A stretch of 64,000 bases of DNA from Kumtagia yinganensis (GTDB lineage: Bacteria; Pseudomonadota; Alphaproteobacteria; Rhizobiales; Rhizobiaceae), in contig NZ_JBEBMH010000008.1 of the NCBI RefSeq assembly GCF_040081985.1, forward strand, positions 124,001 through 188,000, written 5' to 3'. The position numbers and the translations under genes are program-made. Under the pieces are notes generated by a model that did not search any database, was not told the origin of the DNA, and worked only from the letters and a program-made list of their open reading frames with translations. Of the stretch, positions 25,438 to 33,153 are shown in pieces (position 1 is the first letter of the stretch; every line of letters begins with the position of its first letter).

Positions 25438-26094
25438 ATGCAGACCGAAACAATCCCCGGTCGTGTGTCCCGCCTCGCGGCCGGACTCGTCGCGACCGTC
25501 ATAGACGGCCTCGAGCGCAGGGCTCCCGAGGCGGTGGCCGAACAGGCGATCCGCGACATCGACAAGGCGCTGGACGAGCTGAAATCCGGCCTCGCCGCGG
25601 CGGTCGCCGAACAAAAGCGCTATTCGATGCAGAAGAACGCCCTGATCGAGGAGCGCGACGGGCTGGACGCCAACATCCGCCTCGCCATCGGCGAGGGCCG
25701 CGAGGATCTCGCCCGCGCCGGAATCGGCCGGCAGGACGATATCGACGCGCAGGTGGAATCCATCGACCGGCTGATCGCCGATGTGGAATTGCGCATCTCC
25801 GACTCGCGCTCGGCGCTGAATGCCGCAAGTGCGGCGCGGCGCGAGGCGGCGGAACGCGTCAGGATCGCCCGGCGCGCCAATGAGCGCAGCCCAGGTGCGG
25901 CGCCAGCCGCAAGCGCCCGCCCCTCGCCGGAGGACAAGATCGCCGCCGCGCTCGGCGCGGTCGAGCGCCTCACCGACCTTCCCGCCGGAAAACCGCGCGA
26001 CGAGGACCTCGCCGAACTGGAAGCCTTCGGCCGCAAGCGGCGCATCGATGACCGCCTGGCGGCGCTGCGCGACGAGATCAAGCGAAAGGAGTAA
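25438..26094 (+). CDS. PspA/IM30-family membrane-stress protein
   Basis: A 218-residue PspA-like protein if translation starts at the ATG at 25438, which has its own AAGGAG nine nt upstream and gives the usual family length. It begins QTETIPGRVSRLAAGLVATV (amphipathic helix), then long coiled coils (IRDIDKALDELKSGLAAAVA; DIDAQVESIDRLIADVELRI). PspA/IM30 proteins are ESCRT-III-like and polymerise on damaged inner membranes. The upstream frame stays open, so a fused longer form is possible. The YqiJ-like gene starts 3 nt after the stop, followed by flotillin. Confidence 0.85.
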   Translation: MQTETIPGRVSRLAAGLVATVIDGLERRAPEAVAEQAIRDIDKALDELKSGLAAAVAEQKRYSMQKNALIEERDGLDANIRLAIGEGREDLARAGIGRQDDIDAQVESIDRLIADVELRISDSRSALNAASAARREAAERVRIARRANERSPGAAPAASARPSPEDKIAAALGAVERLTDLPAGKPRDEDLAELEAFGRKRRIDDRLAALRDEIKRKE

Positions 26095-26097
26095 TCG

Positions 26098-26703
26098 ATG
26101 CTGCAGGGTTTCGCCGACGCGCCTGCTTTGTATCTCTACCCGCTGCTCGCGGGCCTGCTTCTGGGCGTCGTCCAGATCGTGGTCTACTTCGCCGGCAGCG
26201 TGTCGCTCGGGGATTCGCTCGCCGATCTGCTCGACGGCACCAGCGTCGGCGAACTCTTCGACTGGCTCAACCTTGGCCGCGTGCCGGTCTCCATCATCGG
26301 CATGCTGCTGCTGGTCACCTTCGGGGCGGTCGGCATCCTGCTGTCTGACACCCTGCCGCTCGTCCCGAACTGGGCGTACGCCTTCGCCGCCGCACCGGCC
26401 GCCGTCGGCGTCACCAAACTGGTGGGCAACGGGCTGGCCCGGCTGATCCCGCAGGACGAGAGCTACGCGGTCAATCTCGGCGACCTCGTCGGCCGCAGGG
26501 GCGTGGTGACGCTCGGCCCGCTGGACGACGGGCACCCCGGCAACGTCCGGGTGCGCGACGGCCATGGCGAGTTGCATACGATCCGGGCGCGCCCCGCCGA
26601 CCAGGGCACGATCATCGACAAGGGCGCGGAAGTCGTCGTCGTCTCGGGCGGCGATGGTCCGGGCCGGGTCTTCCTGGTGATGCCGTTCGGCGCCGGTAGC
26701 TGA
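26098..26703 (+). CDS. YqiJ/NfeD-like membrane protein with OB-fold
   Basis: A 201-residue inner-membrane protein. Membrane segments lie at residues about 12-35 (LYLYPLLAGLLLGVVQIVVY), 65-85 (VPVSIIGMLLLVTFGAVGIL) and 95-115. From residue about 125 a C-terminal OB-fold follows (NLGDLVGRRGVVTLGPLDDG to EVVVVSGGDGPGRVFLVMPF). YqiJ/NfeD proteins partner with flotillin-type SPFH proteins and tune membrane domains. It is three nt from pspA and 97 bp from the flotillin gene, which fits a PspA-YqiJ-flotillin complex. Confidence 0.83.
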   Translation: MLQGFADAPALYLYPLLAGLLLGVVQIVVYFAGSVSLGDSLADLLDGTSVGELFDWLNLGRVPVSIIGMLLLVTFGAVGILLSDTLPLVPNWAYAFAAAPAAVGVTKLVGNGLARLIPQDESYAVNLGDLVGRRGVVTLGPLDDGHPGNVRVRDGHGELHTIRARPADQGTIIDKGAEVVVVSGGDGPGRVFLVMPFGAGS

Positions 26704-26800
26704 ACGGCCCTTCAATAACACGCGGGGCAATCGGCAACGGCCCCGCGTGCTTCTGGCACGTCTCTGACGAATACATCTTGGGCATGAGAGGAGTGATACT

Positions 26801-28486
26801 GTGGACGGCATCATTCAGTTTCTGATCTGGGCGGGCATTGTCGTGGTGGTCATCGCCGCGATCGGCTTCACCTTCGGCAGGCTCTACCATCGCGCCGAGC
26901 GCGACGAGGCGTTCGTGCGCACCGGCGTCGGCGGCCGGCGCGTCGTCAAGGACGGCGGCGCAGTGATCCTGCCGATCGTGCATGCGCTGGCGCGCGTCAA
27001 ACTCAACACGGTCAAGCTGGTCGTCGACCGCCGCCGCGAGGACGCCTTCATCACCTCGGACCGCATGCGCGTCGACATCCGCGCCGAGTTCTACGTGCGC
27101 GTCGACGGCACCGACGACGGCATCGGCCTCGCGGCGCAGACGCTGGGCGACCGCGTCAACGACCCCAAGGCGATCCAGGACCTCGTCGAGGCGAAACTGG
27201 TCGACGCGCTCCGCTCGGTGGCGGCCCGCAACACGCTCGACCAGTTGCACGAGAGCCGCTCCGACTTCGTCAAGGCGGTGCAGGAGGCGGTCGAGACCGA
27301 CCTGCGCTCCAACGGCCTCGAGCTGGAATCGGTCAGCCTTACCGGCCTCGACCAGACGCCGAAGGAATTCTTCAATGAGACCAACGCCTTCGACGCGGTG
27401 GGCCTGGCAAAACTCACCACCATCACCGAGCAGCGGCGCAAGGAGCGCAACGACATCACCCGCCAGACGGAGGTCGCCATCGCCGAGCAGGATCTCACCG
27501 CCGCACGCCAGAAATTCGCGCTGAAGCGCCAGGAGGAAGAGGCCCGCCTCGACCAGCAGCGCGACGTCGCCAACAAGGAGGCCCTCACCCGGTCGGAAAA
27601 GGCCAAAGCCGAGGAAGACGCCAAACTTGCGGAGCAAAGCGCGCAGATCGACCGCGAGCGCAACATCGCAGAGCGTGCCGCCGCCGCCAACAAGGCCAAG
27701 GAGGAAGCACGCATCAATTCCGAGCGCGACGTCGAGCTCAGCCGCCAGGACAAGGCGGTCGCCATCGCCATCAAGAGCGAGGAAACCTCACGGGCCGAGG
27801 CCAAGGCGCGCGAGGCCCAGGCGCTCACCGTCGCGGCCGAGGAAAAGGTGCAGACGGCGCGCGAGCGCGAGATCGCCGAGCGTAGCCGCCAGATCGCGGT
27901 TCTGCAGGCGCAGGAACAGGCGGAATCGGAGGCGGTGACTGTGACGGTCGGCGCCAATGCCGAGCGCAGCGCGGCGGAGGACCGGGCCGAGGCCGTTCTG
28001 GTCGAGGCGCGTGCCGAAGCCGAGGCCATGAAGGTTCGCGCCGAGGGCATCAAGGTCGAGGGCGAGGCGCAGGCCGCTACCATCCGCGCCCGCAACGAGG
28101 CCAACAACATGCTGTCGCAGCGGCTCATCGAGTTCGAGCTGACGCAGGCGCGCATCCGCATGCTGCCGGAAGCCTTCAAGGCGTTGATGGAGCCGGCAAG
28201 CCGCATCGAGAGCATCCGCGTCTTCGACACGGCGGGCTTTTCCGCCGGCCGCTCGGGTGGCGAAAGCGACGGCCGCTCAGGCCCGAGCGACCTCGCCGAC
28301 CAGTTGCTGCGCTTCACCGGCAACAAGCCGCTGGTCGATGCCATGCTGGCGGCGGCGGGCGTCCAGGGCGCCGGCGGTTCGCTGAAGAACGTCGTCTTGG
28401 CGGCCACTCCGCCCGCGCCGGCAACGAAGACGCTGTCGGAGACTCTATCCGAAACTTTGACCGAGAGGCTGGCCGAGGACGATTGA
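26801..28486 (+). CDS. Flotillin-family (YqiK-like) SPFH protein
   Basis: A 561-residue protein starting at GTG with GAGAGGAGTG upstream. Residues 1-26 form one N-terminal membrane anchor (IIQFLIWAGIVVVVIAAIGF). The SPFH domain covers about 30-210 (RTGVGGRRVVKDGGAVILPI; ITSDRMRVDIRAEFYVRVDG). A very long Glu/Ala/Lys-rich coiled coil runs from about 210 to 445, and a Gly/Ser-rich tail ends the protein. Flotillins scaffold ordered membrane patches. It closes the PspA/YqiJ operon and is followed by a strong hairpin. Confidence 0.92.
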   Translation: MDGIIQFLIWAGIVVVVIAAIGFTFGRLYHRAERDEAFVRTGVGGRRVVKDGGAVILPIVHALARVKLNTVKLVVDRRREDAFITSDRMRVDIRAEFYVRVDGTDDGIGLAAQTLGDRVNDPKAIQDLVEAKLVDALRSVAARNTLDQLHESRSDFVKAVQEAVETDLRSNGLELESVSLTGLDQTPKEFFNETNAFDAVGLAKLTTITEQRRKERNDITRQTEVAIAEQDLTAARQKFALKRQEEEARLDQQRDVANKEALTRSEKAKAEEDAKLAEQSAQIDRERNIAERAAAANKAKEEARINSERDVELSRQDKAVAIAIKSEETSRAEAKAREAQALTVAAEEKVQTAREREIAERSRQIAVLQAQEQAESEAVTVTVGANAERSAAEDRAEAVLVEARAEAEAMKVRAEGIKVEGEAQAATIRARNEANNMLSQRLIEFELTQARIRMLPEAFKALMEPASRIESIRVFDTAGFSAGRSGGESDGRSGPSDLADQLLRFTGNKPLVDAMLAAAGVQGAGGSLKNVVLAATPPAPATKTLSETLSETLTERLAEDD

Positions 28487-28504
28487 CGCCTTGGCCCTGC
28501 CGGA

Positions 28505-28533
28505 AAGTGCCGCCCGCTGCGCGGGCGGCACTT
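28505..28533. terminator. Long G+C hairpin between flotillin and lolD
   Basis: AAGTGCCGCCCGC and GCGGGCGGCACTT form a 13-bp perfect stem with a TGC loop, between two converging genes. There is no T-run, but the arms end in AA/TT and the position fits a shared terminator. Confidence 0.75.
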
Positions 28534-28580
28534 CGCGCTTCTGGCAACACGCCAAACAGCATCGACCGGGCGGCATATCC

Positions 28581-29261
28581 TCAAAGCGGCACGACGTGCC
28601 CCTCCGAAAGCGTCACACGGCGATCCATGCGCTGAGCAAGATCATGGTTGTGGGTGGCGATCAGCGCGGCGAGGCCGGACTGCCTCACCAGAGCCGACAG
28701 CGCGTCGAAGACGTAGGACGCGGTGACAGGGTCCAGATTGCCGGTCGGTTCGTCGGCAAGCAGCACCAGCGGCGCGTTGGCGACGGCGCGGGCAATCGCC
28801 ACGCGTTGTTGCTCACCGCCGGAGAGTTCGGCCGGTCGATGCTCGCCGCGCTTTGCGATCTGCATGTAGTCGAGCAATTGCATGGCGCGGGTGCGCGCCT
28901 CCGAGGCCGATAGACCCTTCACCAGTTGCGGCATCATGATGTTCTCCACCGCCGAGAACTCCGGCAGCAGGTGATGGAACTGGTAAACGAAGCCGATGTC
29001 ATTGCGGCGGATCGCGGTGCGTTCCTGATCCGAGAGCCGCCCGCAGGCGCGGCCGGCAAGGATGACGTCGCCGGCGTCCGGACGCTCCAGCAGGCCGGCC
29101 GTATGCAGCAGCGTTGACTTGCCCGTGCCGGACGGGGCCACCAGCGCCACCATCTCACCGCGGCTCAGCGCAAAGTCGGCGCCGTTCAGGATGGTCAGCT
29201 TGCGCTGCCCCTGCACATAGTGGCGTTCGACCGCCTTAAGTTCGATGATGGTGTCAGCCAT
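28581..29261 (-). CDS. lolD: Lipoprotein-releasing ABC transporter, ATP-binding protein LolD
   Basis: A 226-residue cytoplasmic ATPase. Walker A is APSGTGKST, the ABC signature is LSGGEQQRVAIARAVANAP and Walker B is LVLLADEPTGNLD, followed by the His switch (LIATHNHDLA). It energises extraction of outer-membrane lipoproteins from the inner membrane for hand-over to LolA. It is the last gene of the minus-strand run and overlaps the permease stop by one base. MacB-type ATPases look similar, but the paired permease supports LolD. Confidence 0.93.
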   Translation of the reverse strand: MADTIIELKAVERHYVQGQRKLTILNGADFALSRGEMVALVAPSGTGKSTLLHTAGLLERPDAGDVILAGRACGRLSDQERTAIRRNDIGFVYQFHHLLPEFSAVENIMMPQLVKGLSASEARTRAMQLLDYMQIAKRGEHRPAELSGGEQQRVAIARAVANAPLVLLADEPTGNLDPVTASYVFDALSALVRQSGLAALIATHNHDLAQRMDRRVTLSEGHVVPL

Positions 29262-30550
29262 TATTCGTACCGCAGCGCTTCGACCGGATCGAGCCGAGCG
29301 GCGCGCCAGGCCGGAAAGATCGTCGCCAGGAAGGAGAGAACCAGCGCCATGGCGATGACGGAAGCGGTCTCGCCGACATCCATGCGGGCCGGAAGCTGGC
29401 TGAGGAAATAAAGCTCCGGATTGAACAGTACCGTACCGGAGAGCCAGGAAAAGAACTGGCGGATCGATTCGACATTGAGGCAGACCACGATCCCCAATGC
29501 CACGCCGGCCAGCGTGCCGGCGACGCCTATCGCCGCCCCGGTCATCAGGAAGATACGCAGGATGGCACCTTGCGTCGCCCCCATGGTGCGAAGGATGGCG
29601 ATGTCTCGTCCCTTGTCCTTCACCAGCATGATCAGACCCGAGATGATGTTCAGCGCCGCGACCAGCACGATCAGCGTCAGGATCATGAACATGACGTTGC
29701 GCTCGACCTGAAGGGCCGAGAAGAAGGTCTGGTTCCGCTGCCGCCAGTCCGCCAGATAGACCGGTCTCTGCGCCGCCTCCTCGATCGCCGGCCTAAGTGC
29801 GTCGACATTGTCGGGATTGTCGACGAAAATCTCGATCGTCTGCGCCTGGTTCTCCATATTGAAATAGAGCTGCGCTTCGCCGAGCGGCATGAAGACGATC
29901 GAAGAATCGTATTCCGACATGCCGACCTCGAACACCGCCGTCACCGGAAAGGTTTTTACACGCGGCGTGGTGCCAAACGGCGTGGCATCGCCTTCCGGCG
30001 AGACGAGCGTGATGGTGTCGCCGAGGACGAGCCCAAGATTCTCTGCCATGCGGGCGCCGATCGCCACGCCTTCACTGGTGTCGAAACCGACAAGCGAGCC
30101 TTGGCGAATGTTGTTGGCCACCAGCGATATCTTGCCGAGATCCTCGCCGCGAATGCCACGCACCAGCGCGCCGGTTCCGGGTCCAGCCGAGCCCGTCGAA
30201 AGCACCTGCCCATCGATCATCGGAATGGCATATTTCACGCCCCCGACGCCATTGATGCGCTTGGCGATGGCATCGTAATCGTCGAGCGGCAGGTCGACCG
30301 GCGACAGGATGAGGTGGCCGTTGATGCCGAGGATTCTTGTCAGCAACTCGGCGCGAAAACCGTTCATGACAGCCATGACGATGATCAGCGCCGCGACGCC
30401 CAGCATGATGCCGAAGAACGAGATCAGCGCGATGACCGAGACCACGGCTTCCTTGCGCTGCGGCCGCAGATAGCGCCAGGCCACCATGCGCTCGAACATC
30501 GAGAACGGCCCTGCTCCGGCTGGTCTGGCGGCCGCCGTATTCGCCGTCAT
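29261..30550 (-). CDS. Lipoprotein-releasing ABC transporter permease LolC/LolE
   Basis: A 429-residue inner-membrane protein. One helix lies near the N-terminus (VVSVIALISFFGIMLGVAAL), then a large periplasmic MacB-like domain (residues about 70-280). Three C-terminal helices follow (MFMILTLIVLVAALNIISGL; a Gly/Ala-rich helix; VIAMALVLSFLATIFPAW), with a DPVEALRYE end typical of Lol permeases. Only one permease gene is present, as in alphaproteobacteria that use a LolC/E-type homodimer. It overlaps proS by 4 nt. Confidence 0.92.
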   Translation of the reverse strand: MTANTAAARPAGAGPFSMFERMVAWRYLRPQRKEAVVSVIALISFFGIMLGVAALIIVMAVMNGFRAELLTRILGINGHLILSPVDLPLDDYDAIAKRINGVGGVKYAIPMIDGQVLSTGSAGPGTGALVRGIRGEDLGKISLVANNIRQGSLVGFDTSEGVAIGARMAENLGLVLGDTITLVSPEGDATPFGTTPRVKTFPVTAVFEVGMSEYDSSIVFMPLGEAQLYFNMENQAQTIEIFVDNPDNVDALRPAIEEAAQRPVYLADWRQRNQTFFSALQVERNVMFMILTLIVLVAALNIISGLIMLVKDKGRDIAILRTMGATQGAILRIFLMTGAAIGVAGTLAGVALGIVVCLNVESIRQFFSWLSGTVLFNPELYFLSQLPARMDVGETASVIAMALVLSFLATIFPAWRAARLDPVEALRYE

Positions 30551-31878
30551 GCGGCCGCACCCGAAAAGCGTTTTGCGACATCGGCAAGCGGGATCGTCAC
30601 ACGCTCGCCGGTGGAGCGGTTCTTGATCTCAGCCTCGCCCGCGGCCACGCCGCGCGGCCCTACGATCACCTGCCACGGCAGGCCGATCAGGTCGGCGGAC
30701 GCGAATTTTCCGCCCGGCCGCTGGTCGGTGTCGTCGTAGAGCACGTCGCGGCCGGCCGCCGTCAGCGCCTCATAGAGTTCGCCGCAGGCCCGGTCGCAAT
30801 CAGCATCGCCCGCCTTCATGTTGATCAGCCCGATATCGAAGGGCGCGACCGATTCGGGCCAGATAATGCCGTTCTCGTCATGGCTGGCCTCGATAATCGC
30901 GGCGATCAGGCGCGACGGGCCGATGCCGTACGAGCCCATCGAGACGAAATGATCTTTACCGTCGGGTCCTGCCACCTTGGCGCCCATCGGCTTCGAATAT
31001 TTCTCGCCGAAATGAAAGATATGGCCGACCTCGATCCCGCGCGCCGACAGCCGCTCGCCTTCCGGGATTCTTTCCCATCTAGCTTCGTCATGCATCTCGT
31101 CGGTGGCGGCGTAGGGCGTCGTCCATTCCCGCACGATGCCGCCGATCTCGGCGTCGTCCGTGAAGTCGACGTTTTCCGCCGGCACCGGCAAATCCAGAAA
31201 ATCCTTGTGACAGAACACCTGGCTCTCGCCGGTATCGGCCAGGATGATGAATTCGTGGCTGAGATCGCCGCCGATCGGCCCGGTATCGGCCCGCATCGGG
31301 ATGGCCTTCAGCCCCATTCGCGTGAATGTTCTGAGATAGGATACGAACATGCGATTGTACGCAGCCTTGGCGCCATCGAAGTCGAGATCGAAGGAATAGG
31401 CGTCCTTCATCAGGAACTCTCTGCTACGCATGACCCCGAAGCGGGGGCGCACCTCGTCACGGTACTTCCACTGGATGTGGTAGAGGTTGAGCGGCAGGTC
31501 CTTGTATGACTTGACGTAGGACCGGAAGATCTCCGTAACCACCTCCTCGTTGGTGGGGCCGTAGAGCATGTCACGATCCTGGCGGTCCTTTATGCGCAGC
31601 ATCTCCTTGCCGTAATCGTCATAACGGCCGCTCTCGCGCCACAACTCGGCCGACTGGATGGTCGGCATCAGGATTTCCAGGGCCCCGGCGCGGTCCTGTT
31701 CCTCGCGGACAATCCGGCAGACCTTATCGAGCACGCGCTTGCCCAGCGGCAGCCACGAGAAACTGCCTTGCCCCTGCTGGCGGATCATGCCGGCGCGCAA
31801 CATCAGCCTATGCGAAACAATTTCGGCCTCGCGGGGCGTCTCTTTGAGGATCGGCAGGAAGTAGCGCGACAACCGCAT
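30547..31878 (-). CDS. proS: Prolyl-tRNA synthetase, short form without editing insertion
   Basis: A 443-residue class II aminoacyl-tRNA synthetase that charges tRNA(Pro). Motif 2 is seen in YRDEVRPRFGVMRSREFLMK and motif 3 in MGSYGIGPSRLIAAIIEASH; the anticodon-binding domain (DIGLINMKAGDADCDRACGE onward) ends the protein. Bacterial enzymes of about 570 residues carry an INS editing domain between motifs 2 and 3. It is absent here, as is usual in alphaproteobacteria. It is cotranscribed with lolC/E through a 4-nt overlap. Confidence 0.96.
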   Translation of the reverse strand: MRLSRYFLPILKETPREAEIVSHRLMLRAGMIRQQGQGSFSWLPLGKRVLDKVCRIVREEQDRAGALEILMPTIQSAELWRESGRYDDYGKEMLRIKDRQDRDMLYGPTNEEVVTEIFRSYVKSYKDLPLNLYHIQWKYRDEVRPRFGVMRSREFLMKDAYSFDLDFDGAKAAYNRMFVSYLRTFTRMGLKAIPMRADTGPIGGDLSHEFIILADTGESQVFCHKDFLDLPVPAENVDFTDDAEIGGIVREWTTPYAATDEMHDEARWERIPEGERLSARGIEVGHIFHFGEKYSKPMGAKVAGPDGKDHFVSMGSYGIGPSRLIAAIIEASHDENGIIWPESVAPFDIGLINMKAGDADCDRACGELYEALTAAGRDVLYDDTDQRPGGKFASADLIGLPWQVIVGPRGVAAGEAEIKNRSTGERVTIPLADVAKRFSGAAA

Positions 31879-32309
31879 GAAGGGGTCCGTTGATGCAGGA
31901 AACGACGCCGGAATCGGCGGCAGGAAGGAGCGTCCTGCATGGGCTTCATAGCGATTTCATGACGGGATGAAAACCCGGACACGGATACGCCGGATGCGGC
32001 GAGCGGACCTGTCGGTTTTTCGTGCAGCCGCTGCCATTCAGTTGTGCAGTGCAGCACATCAAACGCTGTTTCCCGACAAAATTTTCCGTGACAATTTGTC
32101 TGGGCTTAGTCTAAGGTGCAGCCTCATAAAGAGAGGGCGATAAGCAAATCGCCTTGTTACGCGGTCAAGTCTTGGGAGGATGCGATCTAGGCGCGAGAAA
32201 TTGCTGCCGCCGGTTACCGGAAAACAGATCGGACGCGTTAAAATTGCAAGGCCTTGTGCCTTGCATTTTTTTTGTGCAGATTTTTGAGTTGCCGTAGCGA
32301 AAGGCAGTA
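31879..32309. other. 431-bp gap with a possible small RNA on the plus strand
   Basis: No protein gene is recognised. On the plus strand a small hairpin GGCGAT/ATCGCC (32136-32153), the palindrome CCGGTTACCGG (32210-32220) and a strong terminator ending at 32273 follow each other. This is the layout of a short structured transcript. No convincing promoter could be fixed by eye. On the minus strand the gap holds the upstream region of proS. Confidence 0.35.
32245..32273 (+). terminator. Strong Rho-independent terminator
   Basis: TGCAAGGC and GCCTTGCA form an 8-bp stem with a CTTGT loop, followed by eight T residues on the plus strand. Read on the minus strand, the same hairpin is followed by ATTTTAAC, so it may also end the DUF1467 transcript. 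No plus-strand protein gene precedes it. Confidence 0.8.
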
Positions 32310-32579
32310 TTACTTGAAATCTGGTACGACACGCGGAATATCGTCTATTCCGAGCCCGAAGTAACGGGTGAGCAGTACCAGGATCCCGAAGACAACAAGC
32401 GACACGACGGTCGTCCAGATCACGGCGCGCAGCATATGCGCCCCACCCGGTGCGCTGGAGTGAGTGCCGGGAACGACGACACCGTCGTCATCCTGGGTTT
32501 TCAGGCCCACCGGCAGCACCGCGAAAAGCACAGTCCACCAGATGATGAGAAAGACGGCCGCGGCGGAGATATAAGTCAT
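32310..32579 (-). CDS. DUF1467 family membrane protein
   Basis: An 89-residue protein with two membrane helices (YISAAAVFLIIWWTVLFAVL at the start and VIWTTVVSLVVFGILVLLTR in the second half), joined by a loop containing GLKTQDDDGVVVPGTHSSAP. This is the DUF1467 pattern found next to mce and proS in many Hyphomicrobiales. It is separated from mce by 16 nt, so it is in the same transcript. Function unknown. Confidence 0.87.
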   Translation of the reverse strand: MTYISAAAVFLIIWWTVLFAVLPVGLKTQDDDGVVVPGTHSSAPGGAHMLRAVIWTTVVSLVVFGILVLLTRYFGLGIDDIPRVVPDFK

Positions 32580-32595
32580 TTAGCCGGCTTTCTAT

Positions 32596-33000
<405 letters not shown>

Positions 33001-33038
33001 TGGGGGGTTCCTTGGAAAGCGTGGGTAACCGTCAGGCG

Positions 33039-33153
33039 GGCAGTCGGGAATAGGCAGTCGGCAGTAGGGAAAGCGAAAAAAGGCGGCGGCTGACGACAAT
33101 CCTACTTTGACAATACCGTTACTCCTACTGCCGACTGCCTATTCCCGACTGCC
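33039..33153. repeat. Inverted repeat with 30-bp perfect arms between rnj and mce
   Basis: Positions 33039-33068 and 33124-33153 are exact reverse complements (30 of 30), with a 55-nt spacer. Each arm contains a partial internal duplication (GGCAGTCGG twice in the left arm). The right arm ends directly against the stop codon of the RNase J gene. It looks like a REP/MITE-type insertion and would fold into a long hairpin in the rnj-mce transcript. Confidence 0.85.

Noticed and set aside
33001..33099. Upstream extension of mce to an ATG at 33099
   Set aside because: The extension runs through the repeat hairpin and lacks family sequence; ATG 33000 has a ribosome-binding site and gives the normal length.
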